A stretch of 64,000 nucleotides of DNA from Rouxiella chamberiensis (GTDB lineage: Bacteria; Pseudomonadota; Gammaproteobacteria; Enterobacterales; Enterobacteriaceae): contig NZ_CP114058.1 of assembly GCF_026967475.1 (NCBI RefSeq), positions 992,001-1,056,000 on the forward strand, in the 5' to 3' direction. Positions 45,076 through 54,945 of this stretch are shown here, in pieces. A program made the position numbers and the translations under genes. Under the pieces are notes generated by a model. The model saw only the letters and a program-made list of their open reading frames with translations. It did no database searches and had not been told where the DNA came from. Positions within the stretch are counted from its first letter, which is position 1. Each line of letters opens with the position of its first letter.

Positions 45076-46364
45076 ATGAACTCAAAAATTGCAGGGAATT
45101 TACCGGCCAGCCGTTGGGGTAAACTTATTCCGATCGCCTTTATTACCTACAGCCTCGCCTACCTCGACCGAGCCAACTATGGATTTGGTGCGGCAGCGGG
45201 TCTTGCCGAAGATTTGCATATCACGCCCGCTATCTCCTCCTTGCTGGGTGCTCTCTTTTTTCTCGGATATTTCTGTTTCCAGGTTCCGGGGGCATTTATG
45301 CAGAAAAACATTCGGCCAAACGGCTTATTTTCTGGAGCCTGATCCTCTGGGGCTTGCTGGCTACCGCCACCGGTATGGTGCACAGCGTGGCACTGCTGGC
45401 GGGAATACGTTTCATGCTCGGCGTTGCGGAAAGTGTGGTCATGCCTGCGATGCTCATTTTTCTCAGTCACTGGTTTACCCGCGCGGAACGTTCGAAAGCC
45501 AATACCTTCCTGTTCCTCGGTAATCCGATTACCGTGCTGTGGATGTCAATTCTCTCGGGATATCTGGTGAATTCATTTGGCTGGCGCGGCATGTTCATCA
45601 TTGAAGGGGTGCCGGCCATATTATGGGCGTTCATCTGGTGGCGCATCTATGCCGACCGCCCTCACGATGCGAAGTGGCTTACCGAGGCCGAAAAGCGGGC
45701 GGTGGAAAATGCGCTGCTGGCGGAACAGCAATCCATCAAGCCGGTTAAAAATTACCGCGAAGCATTTCGTTCGCCGAAGGTGCTGGCGCTAGCCTTCATT
45801 CACTTCTTCTGGAACATCGGAATGTACGGTTTCATTATGTGGCTGCCGTCGATGCTGAAAAGCGCCTCCGGAATGGGCATTGTGGCGACCGGCTGGCTTT
45901 CGGCGGCTCCTTATCTGCTCGCCGTTCCTCTTATGCTCGGCGCGTCATGGTTCTCTGATAAATTCCAGCAGCGCAAGCTTATTGTTGTGCTTTTCCTTGG
46001 ACTTGGCGCTGTGTGCTTTATCGCCTCCTTTACACTGGGCGCGACGCACTTCTGGCTGTCGTGGGTGTTGCTGGTTATTGCAGGCGGGGCGATGTATACG
46101 CCTTACGGGCCATTCTTTGCGGCCATTCCAGAAATGCTGCCGCGAAATGTCGTGGCGGGGGCCATGTCCTTTGTGGTCTGCTTCGGCGCGCTGGGTTCCT
46201 TCGTGGGAGCCTGGATAGTCGGCTACCTCAACGGATTGACCGGCAGTCCGGGCGCGTCGTACATCTTCATGGGAGGATCGCTGATTGTTGCCGTTTTACT
46301 GACCGCGTTCACGACCTTCAGCAGTATGAAGACGCCAGCGGCACAGGTTCGCGCGGTTTACTGA
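45076..46364 (+). pseudogene. MFS sugar-acid transporter, one frameshift
   Basis: This ACS-family carrier starts with SLAYLDRANYGFGAAAGLAEDLHI and continues in a second frame from SLILWGLLATATGMVHSV to the end. The break is at 45288-45292, where five G's should be six; the repaired join reads VPGGIYAEKHSAKRLIFWS, the usual end of TM2 and the loop after it. About 429 residues. It is followed at once by a second MFS gene, which is intact. ACS carriers move hexonates, tartrate and related acids with protons. Confidence 0.8.
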
Positions 46365-46377
46365 GGGAGAAAAGGTG

Positions 46378-47739
46378 ATGATGAAAGACGCTTCCCGTGT
46401 TCGTATTCGCGTTTTGTTGATGCTGTTTGTGGTTACGGCAATCAACTACATGGACCGGGCGAATCTGGCGGTGGCCGGATCGCATATTCAGGGCGAGTTC
46501 TACCTGTCCGCCACGCAGCTTGGCTTGCTGTTTTCGATGTTTACCTGGTTCTACGCCATGAGCCAGATTCCGGTCGGCTATCTGCTTGACCGGTTGGGTT
46601 CGCGCTGGCTCTACGGCAGCGCGATTGTACTCTGGAGTCTCTTTACGCTCCTGATGGGACTGGCTTCACATCACTTTTTCACCACGGCAACGGCGTCATT
46701 CATGATGTTGCTGGTATGTCGTGCGCTGATTGGTGTGGCTGAAGCCCCGTCCTTTCCCTCCAATACGAAAATCATTGCCACCTGGTTTCCCGACCACGAA
46801 CGCGCCAGAGCGACCGCGACCTATTCAAGCGCGCAATATATCGGTCTGGCTCTGCTCACACCGCTGCTGTCTTTCATTGTGAGTGAATGGGGCTGGGAGA
46901 TGTCGTTTTACCTTTCCGGTCTGGTCGGCATTGTCTTTGGTATTTACTGGCTGATTGTTTATCGCGATCCGCAGCACAGCCATAAAGTGAACCCCGCGGA
47001 GCTTGACCTTATTCGTCGGGGCGGGGGATACGGGTCGGTGAATCAGCAAAATAGCGGCAGCCGAGTCAACTGGAAATCGGTGAAATACATTCTGCGTCAG
47101 CGCACTACCTGGGGGCTGTTTATTGCGCAGTTTGCCGCCTCGTCGACGCTCTATTTTTTCCTGACCTGGTTTATCGTCTATCTCGAGAAAGGTTTGCATC
47201 TGTCTATCGACAAGGCGGGAATGGGCGCCATGTTCCCGTATCTCATGGCGATGGCGGGCGTACTGTGTGGCGGAACCCTCAGTGACTTTCTGTTAAAGCG
47301 CGGCCGCAGCCGGACCTTTGCCCGAAAACTGCCGGTAATGGCGGGAATGTTGCTGACCTGCTCGATAGCATTGGTCAATTATTTCCAGGACAGCCCGGTC
47401 ATTGCCATCGGTATCCTGTCGATTGCCTTTTTCGCCAATGCTTTCTCCAATCTGGGCTGGGTGGTGTGCAGCGATGTGATTCCGCGCCATCTCATTGGCA
47501 CCGTGGGCGGATTTCTCAATATCTTCGGCAATCTTTCGGGCATTGTCAGCCCCATTATCATTGGCGTCATTTTACAGCGAACCCACAATTTCCAGTACGC
47601 CATGTGGTATATCGCCGCTGTTGCCCTGATGGGCTTTCTGGCCTATCTGCTGCTGGTGGGCAAAATCGAAGTCATGACACCCCCGGGTGAAGCGTCCGCC
47701 GCAGAAAAGAACACATTCAAAACCCCGTCAAACGCATAA
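46378..47739 (+). CDS. MFS sugar-acid transporter (ACS family)
   Basis: This intact carrier of about 453 residues has twelve membrane segments. TM1 reads VVTAINYMDRANLAVAGSHIQGEF, and the TM2-3 loop GYLLDRLGSRWLYGSA carries the MFS motif A-like D-R-G-R. It resembles GudP/ExuT/LgoT type hexonate and hexuronate carriers. The start is one of two consecutive ATGs (46378 or 46381) behind GAGGGAGAAAAGG. Two carriers in one operon suggest two related substrates or import plus export. Confidence 0.85.
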   Translation: MMKDASRVRIRVLLMLFVVTAINYMDRANLAVAGSHIQGEFYLSATQLGLLFSMFTWFYAMSQIPVGYLLDRLGSRWLYGSAIVLWSLFTLLMGLASHHFFTTATASFMMLLVCRALIGVAEAPSFPSNTKIIATWFPDHERARATATYSSAQYIGLALLTPLLSFIVSEWGWEMSFYLSGLVGIVFGIYWLIVYRDPQHSHKVNPAELDLIRRGGGYGSVNQQNSGSRVNWKSVKYILRQRTTWGLFIAQFAASSTLYFFLTWFIVYLEKGLHLSIDKAGMGAMFPYLMAMAGVLCGGTLSDFLLKRGRSRTFARKLPVMAGMLLTCSIALVNYFQDSPVIAIGILSIAFFANAFSNLGWVVCSDVIPRHLIGTVGGFLNIFGNLSGIVSPIIIGVILQRTHNFQYAMWYIAAVALMGFLAYLLLVGKIEVMTPPGEASAAEKNTFKTPSNA

Positions 47740-47749
47740 GGGAGGCAAA

Positions 47750-48790
47750 ATGCATCGGAAAACTGTCAACGCGGTTATCGTCAATGCCGCACATGATGTG
47801 CGCTGCGAATCACGCGAGATGAGCTGGCGTGACGAGCAGGTACTGGTCAAGGTTGAGCGTGGCGGGATTTGCGGCTCTGACATTCATTATTATCAGGAGG
47901 GTCGCGCCGGAATGTCGGTGCTGAAAGCGCCCATGATTCTAGGGCATGAATTTGTCGGCGTTATCGAGTATGCGCCTGAAAATGCCGCGTTGAAAACGGG
48001 TCAGCGCGTGGCTGTGAATCCCTCCCGGCCTTGCCGACAATGCAGGCTCTGTCAGGAGGGCAGACAGAATCTCTGCCGCGCTATGCGCTTTATGGGCAGC
48101 GCGCAATACTTCCCGCATGTCGATGGCGGATTTGCAGACTATGTGGCGGTAAGCCCTGAACAATGTGTTGCTTATAGCGAGAATGCCGAGGCCAGGGTCA
48201 TCGCCTTTGCCGAACCGCTGGCGGTGTGCATTCACGCCGTGCGTCAGGCCGGAAATCTTGTCGGAAAGCGTGTACTTGTTACCGGCGCGGGGCCGATTGG
48301 TTGTCTGGTTATTGCCGCCTCGCTTGCAAGCGGCGCGACAGAAGTCGTGGCAACGGATGTCAGCGACCGCTGCCGTCAACTGGCAAAACAGATGGGCGCC
48401 AGCCTGACGCTGGATCCACGAGACACGGCTCACACCGCCGTCTGGGCTGAAAACGGAGGCAGCTTCGACGTCTGCTTCGAGGCATCGGGTGCAGGCGCTG
48501 CGGTGGTGTCGCTGGTGGAATTCACCCGTCCCGGCGGGATAATCGTACAGCTTGGCATGGGGGCGGCGGAGGTTAACTATCCGATAGGTCCCTTGCTGGT
48601 CAAAGAGGTGCAGTTAAGAGGCTCGTTTCGTTTTACCGACGAATTCACTACGGCCGTTCGCTGGCTGGAACAAGGAAAAATTGACCCGTTGCCGCTGTTG
48701 TCGGCAGAAATGCCCATGCAGGAAGCCGCGCACGCGCTGGAGCTTGCTTCAGACAAGGCACGCGCGGCCAAGGTCCAGCTGGTGTTTTGA
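47750..48790 (+). CDS. Zinc alcohol dehydrogenase, L-idonate 5-dehydrogenase (IdnD-like)
   Basis: This 346-residue medium-chain dehydrogenase starts behind GGGAGG. The catalytic zinc ligands are Cys in GGICGSDIHYY and His/Glu in LGHEFVGV. The four-Cys structural zinc loop is CRQCRLCQEGRQNLC. The NAD site is VLVTGAGPIGCLV. The GGICGSDIHYYQEGRAG block is characteristic of IdnD/LgoD proteins, which oxidise L-idonate or L-galactonate/gulonate at C5. It closes the operon; L-idonate use is the simplest reading. Confidence 0.82.
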   Translation: MHRKTVNAVIVNAAHDVRCESREMSWRDEQVLVKVERGGICGSDIHYYQEGRAGMSVLKAPMILGHEFVGVIEYAPENAALKTGQRVAVNPSRPCRQCRLCQEGRQNLCRAMRFMGSAQYFPHVDGGFADYVAVSPEQCVAYSENAEARVIAFAEPLAVCIHAVRQAGNLVGKRVLVTGAGPIGCLVIAASLASGATEVVATDVSDRCRQLAKQMGASLTLDPRDTAHTAVWAENGGSFDVCFEASGAGAAVVSLVEFTRPGGIIVQLGMGAAEVNYPIGPLLVKEVQLRGSFRFTDEFTTAVRWLEQGKIDPLPLLSAEMPMQEAAHALELASDKARAAKVQLVF

Positions 48791-48845
48791 GTTCGTGAAG
48801 TCCTCTTAGGGGTTGGTAACTGCACGAGTGAGGAAGGTCGCGGAC

Positions 48846-48876
48846 AAAAAAGCCGCCCTCTGCAGGAGAGGGCGGC
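48846..48876. terminator. Strong terminator between idnD-like and PQQ dehydrogenase genes
   Basis: GCCGCCCTC and GAGGGCGGC form a perfect 9-bp stem with a 7-base loop. The A6 tract on its left gives a T-run for the leftward dehydrogenase transcript. Confidence 0.8.
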
Positions 48877-48896
48877 GGGGTTATTACACTTCGCCG

Positions 48897-51335
48897 TTAT
48901 TGAGGCAGGGCATAGGCGATAACGAAGTTACCGCGTGGTGTATGCATGAAGTGATGACCGGTTGCCGTAATGGCAACGTATTCGCGTCCGTTCTGCTCAT
49001 ACACCATGGGGTTGGCCTGCGCACCGGCCGGTAACGCGACTGACCACACTGTCTTGCCGGTCGTGATATCGATGGCGCGCAGCAGGTTGTCCGTCGCGGC
49101 GGCAATAAACACCAGCCCCGATTTAGTGACCACCGATCCCCCATTGTTTGGCGTGCCTATCTCGATAGGTAATCCGGTTGGCAAGCCGAAGGGACCATTT
49201 TCACGTGCAGTACCCAGTGGGCGATCCCAAACCGTACGGCCATCGCGAATATCAATGGCGCGGATCCCGCCGTAAGGCGGCTCTTTACAAAGCATGCCGG
49301 TAAACGGCAACTGCCAGCCAGCGTTAACGTTGACTGCAACAGGGATACCTTCCTGCGGGTCCCCCGCACCTTCCGCTTTCCCCTCGGTCTGAGGATCATT
49401 GAGAATGTCACGCGCCTTCCAGCCACGCGCATCGGCCTCTTTACGTGTGACCAGAATGGTGTAGTTCGGCATGTCGTTATAGTTGGCAATGATAAGGCCA
49501 CGCGCCGGGTCAAAGGCTACGCCACCCCAGTCAACGCCACCGTTATAGCCAGGGTAGTCGATGATAGGTTTCGTCGTGTTCGGCGGCGTGAACCTGCCCC
49601 GATAATCCGCCTTGGCAAACTGAATACGACACACCATCTGATCAATGGGCGTCAGACCCCACATATTCTCGGGTTTGAGATCCGGTTTTGCCATGGAATT
49701 AAACAGCGAGAAGGGTTGGGTCTTGCTACGCGCCTGCGGCTCGATGCCGCCTTGCGGAACAGGGCGGTTCTTCTACACCGAACAGCGATTTACCCGTCTC
49801 ACGATTGAGCACATAGGTTTCACCGTTTTTGGTCGGGAAGATAATGGCCGGAATTCTTGAGCCATCAGCCTGCGGATAGTCGACCAGCGTCGGTGAGGCA
49901 CCCGGGTCATAGTCCCACACATCGTCGTGCGTATTCTGGAACGACCAGCGCGGCTTGCCAGTTTCGATATCCAGCGCAGTCAGAGAAGGGGAATATTTAT
50001 TCTCATTGGCGGAACGTGTACTGGAGTAGTAATCGCCCGAGGCGTTTGCCACAGGAAGATAAACCAGTCCCAGTTTGTCGTCGCCCGTGAACGGAGCCCA
50101 GACGTCGGGCGATCCACGCTTATAGAGATCCTTGCCCTGACGCGGCGCGGTGTTTTCCGGGTCGGCAGCGTCCCACGCCCATTTCAGTCTACCGGTTTTC
50201 ACATCGAAGGCTTTGGTTACACCCGACGGGCCGAATGCGCGTTGCCCGTCCACCGTGGTATGACCCACGACGAGGGTATCGCGGATGACTACGGGCGGCG
50301 AGGTGATTGAAACATAGCCTTGATAGACTTCGCCCATATCCCCGGTGAGGCTGACTTCGCCTTTGGTGCCAAAATCTTCGCAGCGTTTGCCGGTCTGTGC
50401 ATCGAGTTCAATGATGCGGGCATCAAGCGTACCCACGATAACTCGACGCTCACAGGCGGCCGCGGGAGAAGAGGCGGCTGTCGATGTGTTGGCTGGAAGG
50501 CCGGGGTCCTGATAATACGCCATAGAACGACAAGAGGGCGTGTAGGGAACCGCTTCGGGTGTAATGCCTGGGTCAAATTCCCACTGCTTTTTACCCGTAG
50601 TGGCATCGAGTGCTACCACTCTGTTCAGATAGCCGCACACATAGAGTGAGTTGCCGATTTTAAGGGGCGTATTTTGCACCCCCAGCGCGTGTCTTTAGGC
50701 ACGTCGCCAACTTCGGCCTGCCAGGCGACCTTGAGGTCTTTCACATTGGCAGGCGTAATCTGCGTCGCCGAAGAGTAACGATCGGTAGCCTGATTACCGC
50801 CATAGGAGGTCCAGTCGGTCGATGGAATCGTGTGATTCACGCCTGTACCGGTGTTGGCCAGGAAAGGATTGTCTGCGCCGTCAGGCACATCCTTCGCTTC
50901 GGTGACATGATACGGCACGAAGGCAAGACCGCCTGCTACCACAAAGGCCAGCACCAGCACGGCGGATACCGAACGTGATACGGCGCGGGAGAGCGTGGGG
51001 TGTAAAGAAGGGAGCAGAAGCGAGAAGGCGATGGCGAAAATCAGCATCAGCGCGAATCGCGGTACCCAACCCCAGTAATCCAGACCTGACTCGCTGATGG
51101 TCCAAATCAGTGTGAAAACAAAGAGTAAAGCGAAAATCAAGGAGGCTTTGGGTGATCGACGCGCCAGTAATACCGCGCTGATAATGCTTAATAACCCTGC
51201 TATTGCGTAGTACCAGTTACCGCCCAACGTGATGAGCCACGTTCCACCGATAGCCAGTACAAGTCCAAACACACCTAAAACGAATGAAAGCAGTCTTCTG
51301 CCTCCTTTCGCCAAGGCATTTTCATGACTAATCAT
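48897..51335 (-). pseudogene. gcd: Membrane-bound PQQ-dependent glucose/quinate dehydrogenase, two frameshifts
   Basis: Together the three frames make about 813 residues, the usual size for membrane Gcd/quinate dehydrogenase. The N-terminal part has five membrane helices (ends near residue 140). The rest is a periplasmic PQQ beta-propeller with repeated tryptophan docking motifs such as VVALDATTGKKQWEFDP and AIDITTGKTVWSVALPAG. The enzyme oxidises glucose or quinate in the periplasm and passes electrons to ubiquinone. Breaks: C5 on the plus strand at 50679-50683 lacks one base, and one extra C (GAACCGCCC) occurs at 49766-49770. Repaired junctions read TRWGVQNTPLKIG and EERPVPQGG. PQQ synthesis genes are not in the window. 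Confidence 0.83.
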
Positions 51336-51359
51336 TATCGATCCTTATAATTTTTGTTC

Positions 51360-51384
51360 TGACAGGCGGGGCTTTGCCCTGTCA
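51360..51384 (-). promoter_or_regulatory. Leader hairpin upstream of gcd
   Basis: TGACAGG and CCTGTCA form a perfect 7-bp outer stem, with an inner GGGGC/GCCC alternative, 25 bases before the gcd start. On the mRNA it stands just before the AAGGA ribosome site and could affect translation or act as an attenuator. Confidence 0.4.
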
Positions 51385-51392
51385 GAAATGGG

Positions 51393-51412
51393 CAGAATAC
51401 GTCTCTATTCTG
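51393..51412. promoter_or_regulatory. Inverted repeat in the gcd promoter region
   Basis: CAGAATA (51393-51399) and TATTCTG (51406-51412) are perfect inverted arms 6 bases apart. The rest of the 51336-51966 gap shows no gene I can support; a 105-codon frame at 51512-51829 has no family features. Confidence 0.35.
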
Positions 51413-51966
51413 TGGATAATCAGAAAAGCTGAACCCTGTAACAGCTTTTACTTAACTACCCTGACAAGAAATTGCATCATTTTATTTACATAAAAAGCTC
51501 AAATGAAAATATTAGTTGTTAAATTGTAACAGCGGAACATATCTCCTTTCATTTCGTTCCATTTGGTTCGTTTGGATTTTCTCAAAGGCGATGATCGAAG
51601 GGGCGGGGAAGATTAAGTTAGTTTCGCGCGACATCAGCTGATGAAAAGCGGTGCGAGGGTAGGCAGCTTGACCCACGGTAACCGCATAGCGAGGCGGGTT
51701 GCCCGTTTGTCGGCAATGGAGGAAGGGTGTCACGGTAAGGAGGAAAAAGATGGTTAATCTTTCTGTTTTAGCGGTCAGAATAATTGACGCATACCCGACG
51801 AGGAGCATCACGCTTCGCCTGATTGCCAACGATTAACCTTCTTCGGCCTAGCGGCGGGGCAAACTAATCTCCGGCACCGGCATTAAAAATTGTCCGGGAG
51901 TTCGCACGAAATTTCCGTGCCATAGCCATATAGATTAAGCACTTTGCTCGTGGCCCCCACCTGAAC

Positions 51967-52613
51967 CTAAAGTTTATCTCCGGCTTTTCGGCTGCCTGAC
52001 AGCTTTAATTCGACAGGAGTTTGTTTGCAGTCATAGGTTTGATTGGACCATGACTCGCTCGATGACTTATAGCAAAACTTCGCGTATTGCGTGGTCATTG
52101 CGCCCGGCCCTTCGGATGCATCAAAAGTGCCTTCGATAACATATCCATCGGGACCATCCGCGCGGGAGCGTCCGTCAAAGCGCACATCATAGGTCCGATT
52201 TCCAAGGGAGTCTTCGGCAATGTAAAGGGGAGCCAGTTTCTGCCACGGGCCGCCGGGGGTGACATTCTTTCTAAAGCTGGTGGCGCTGTCAGGAAACTGG
52301 CCGCTGGTGCCTTCGTTAAAGGCAATCCTGAAGTCGACGGTATCGTTGGGTTCGCGGGTGCCTTTCCCTCCACGGCTATTCGATTATCCCCATAGTTCTC
52401 CAGCACGTAGTCGATGTCGTTATAACCACTCTTCGAGCCTCCATGCTGGAAACGCACGATATTCTTTAAACCTCCACCGGATCTATTGAGTCCGGATCGC
52501 GCGATTAACGTCCCCGAAAAGGTGTAACCTCGGCTTCCATCCGGCGCGATGACGCCTTCAAACGTAAGCTCGGACTGAACGTTGGTTTTGTAATGTATCT
52601 GCACTTTAGGCAT
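51967..52613 (-). pseudogene. Uncharacterised beta-rich protein, one frameshift
   Basis: Two frames join into a protein of about 215 residues. The first frame starts MPKVQIHYKTNVQSELTFEG and is rich in alternating polar/hydrophobic strands. The second runs from NDTVDFRIAFNEGTSGQFP through YDVRFDGRSRADGPDGYVIEGTF to LSGSRKAGDKL. A G missing from the GG at 52361-52362 (minus strand) restores EGKGTREPNDTVDF. There is no signal peptide or membrane segment. The repeated pattern 'PDG-x-GY-x-(F/I)-(S/E)-GT' occurs in both halves (residues about 24-34 and 160-170), suggesting two similar beta modules. I do not recognise the family. Confidence 0.55.
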
Positions 52614-53193
52614 GGCATGAATCTCCCTATCGATTTAAGGTAGCAGGACAATAAATACTTAAGGAAAATTAACTAAAAGCTAGCCGAATTACAAAGCGCT
52701 GCCAAACTTTTTGTAGCGTTCTTTTTACAGTAATTTACTCTTAAGTTAACGAAAAAGGGTTGATATCTGCTCGATAGAGTAAGGTGTTATCCCAAAAAGA
52801 TGATCATAAAAAGCTGCGTAAAGCATCAAAATTGCTGCCATTGACTTTCTTTTTGTTGGATTTGCATTTAATTGTAAACTGACTGCAAGTGCGTGAGGGG
52901 AGGGGATAAAGGCATTTAGAGGAGGTCGAAGATGACCTACTATCAAGTTCTCGTTTTGTGATCGTCATCATTTATTTATGCAAATACATGAGAATTTGTT
53001 ATGTATTTTATCAATATTTCTAATTGTGATGCCCCTGTTCGTAAATAGGTTCACTATGACGTTGAAAACGGATTGGCGACACTGGCTTACTTTACCCAGT
53101 CTTGAACGATATTTTTAGACGATTACACTAGGGCAGGAATTAAGTCACAGAGCCTCGATAGGGTAAGTGCTCATCTTCACGACAGGGGTTGGA
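52614..53193. other. 580-base AT-rich gap
   Basis: Divergent promoter space between the beta-rich protein and a LysR gene. AT content is visibly higher than in the genes. A 66-codon frame on the minus strand (52746-52946) lacks family features. I see no RNA gene. Confidence 0.3.
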
Positions 53194-54102
53194 ATGAACA
53201 ACGATATAAGATCACTGGATCTTAATTTACTTAAAGCCCTGGATGCCCTGATTGATGAAGGCAGTGTCACCCTGGCGGCGCAACGTCTCTCTCTGACTCA
53301 GCCTGCGGTAAGCGGAATGCTGACGCGGTTGCGTGACTATTTCAACGATCCGCTTTTTATTCGCACGCACAAGGGGATGGTGCCCACCCTTCGAGCCCTC
53401 GAGCTTGGCGGTCCCGTTAAACAGATTTTGACGGAAATTTCCATCCTGCTGAAACCGGTTGATTTCGATCCTGTCAGGGCAGAACTCACTTATACCCTTG
53501 CCGCGACGGACTACGCCCTGAGAGCGGTCATTGCTCCGCTGATGCTGGCGCTGAAGCAGCGTGCGCCCCTGATCCGCGTGGCCGTGCGGAGCTATGACAG
53601 CGAACGAATATTTCATCAGCTGGAGCGGGGCGATGTCGATCTGGCGCTATTGACGCCGCAAACCACGCCTGTTGATCTTCACAGCCGCGCGCTTTATCAG
53701 GAAGAATACGTTTGTGTCATGCGGGCCGGGCATCCCCTTGCGGCGCAAGGCTCTCTCACGCTGGAGCAGTTTTGCGCCCAGGAACACATTCTGGTGTCCA
53801 ACGAAGGCCGTTTCTGGGGAGGCACTGACGAAGCGCTGGCCGAAAAGGGGCTGACCCGCCGCGTCGGTATGTCTGTAAACAGCTTTCTGGCATTGCCTGA
53901 ACTGCTCAGGTTGACGGACATGATTGCCGTCGTGCCATACCGTCTGGCTTATCATCACGACTATCTGGTCATCATGAAAACGCCGCTTACGGTGCCGGGA
54001 TTTATCAAAAGTATGGCCTGGCACGAGCGTGCTCATCGAAATGTGGCCCATCAATGGATTCGTGCGCTTTGTGTCGAAGTCAGCCAGAATCGTCCATCAT
54101 AG
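53194..54102 (+). CDS. LysR-type regulator (NodD/LeuO-like)
   Basis: The ATG at 53194 gives 302 residues, starting MNNDIRSLDLNLLKALDALIDEGSVTLAAQRLSLTQPAVSGMLTRLR in style like the NodD/LeuO/SyrM branch ('DLNLL' start, FNDPLFIRTHKGMVPT). The effector domain has ALYQEEYVCVMRAGHP. A GTG at 53167 could extend it by nine residues. It precedes the SRPBCC gene at 54267 on the same strand, which may be its target. Confidence 0.82.
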   Translation: MNNDIRSLDLNLLKALDALIDEGSVTLAAQRLSLTQPAVSGMLTRLRDYFNDPLFIRTHKGMVPTLRALELGGPVKQILTEISILLKPVDFDPVRAELTYTLAATDYALRAVIAPLMLALKQRAPLIRVAVRSYDSERIFHQLERGDVDLALLTPQTTPVDLHSRALYQEEYVCVMRAGHPLAAQGSLTLEQFCAQEHILVSNEGRFWGGTDEALAEKGLTRRVGMSVNSFLALPELLRLTDMIAVVPYRLAYHHDYLVIMKTPLTVPGFIKSMAWHERAHRNVAHQWIRALCVEVSQNRPS

Positions 54103-54266
54103 CGTTAATATTAAACGGGGAAGGCAGGGAGTGGGGTAGGTAATATTACTTATCTTATATTGCTTATCATTAACGATAATTTGTCTTATAAAACCTTGGG
54201 CCGATAATAGCTTCATGTTGACGCGACCTTGACCTGAGGTGGCGATTTTAAAATGAGGATTAAATT

Positions 54267-54779
54267 ATGCATTCGATTCACTGGCCTGAAGGTTTTGTTC
54301 CCGGTTTTAGCGATAACTTTGTGTCTAACGAAATGATTGTGGCCGACCTGAGTGTCAAAGACATCTGGCCGTTCCTGAATCAGCCTTTCCTTTGGCCGAC
54401 GTACTACAAAAACTCTGCCGACGTACGCTTCTACGACGACAAAGGTCCTGAACTGGAAAACGGCGTGCGCTTTTACTTCAGCACCTTTGGTTTTCCTGTC
54501 GAGTCTCAAGTCGTTGAATATGTTGCGCCTGCCGAAGGACAACCTGCGCGCGTGGCCTGGCACGGCTGGTCTGGTGAAAAAAACGCCGCCGATCGTCTGG
54601 ATGTTCATCATGCGTGGCTGCTCGAAGATTTGCCGGGTAACCGTGTGCGTATCCTGACGCAGGAAACCCAGAACGGCGCACCCGCCAAAGCGTTGGCGAC
54701 AACCCGTCCGAATCCTATGCTGAACGGACACCAGGAATGGCTCGACGGGTTAATCGAGGCCGCTTCCAAAAAAGCCTAA
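54267..54779 (+). CDS. SRPBCC-family (polyketide cyclase-like) protein
   Basis: This 170-residue protein has the START/SRPBCC layout: an N-terminal strand-helix part (DLSVKDIWPFLNQPFLWPTYY), central strands and a long C-terminal helix (NPMLNGHQEWLDGLIEAA). Such proteins bind hydrophobic ligands in a helix-grip cavity; enzymatic roles vary. It follows TGAGGA and ends at a strong terminator, so it is a single-gene unit. Confidence 0.7.
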   Translation: MHSIHWPEGFVPGFSDNFVSNEMIVADLSVKDIWPFLNQPFLWPTYYKNSADVRFYDDKGPELENGVRFYFSTFGFPVESQVVEYVAPAEGQPARVAWHGWSGEKNAADRLDVHHAWLLEDLPGNRVRILTQETQNGAPAKALATTRPNPMLNGHQEWLDGLIEAASKKA

Positions 54780-54794
54780 TCACGCTGCGCGTTC

Positions 54795-54825
54795 CCGTTA
54801 TCGCCCCAAACTGGGGTGATAACGG
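54795..54825 (+). terminator. Terminator after the SRPBCC gene
   Basis: CCGTTATCGCCCC and GGGGTGATAACGG form a 13-bp stem with one wobble, then CTTATTT. Confidence 0.75.
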
Positions 54826-54945
54826 CTTATTTCCCTACCTTTAGTCGTAATCTCCTGTTTTCCTCTCGCGCGCATCAGCGCACTGAAAAAAACCTCGCCG
54901 CTAAAAGCGTTGTTTATTGAGCCCGTCAAAGTCATGGGCAGGCCC

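Noticed and set aside
45076-47739. Two adjacent MFS genes as a tandem duplication
   Set aside because: Their N-terminal and loop sequences differ clearly, so they are at most old paralogs of the same family.
51512-51829. 105-codon open frame upstream of gcd, minus strand
   Set aside because: No family features and no codon bias like its neighbours; more likely intergenic.
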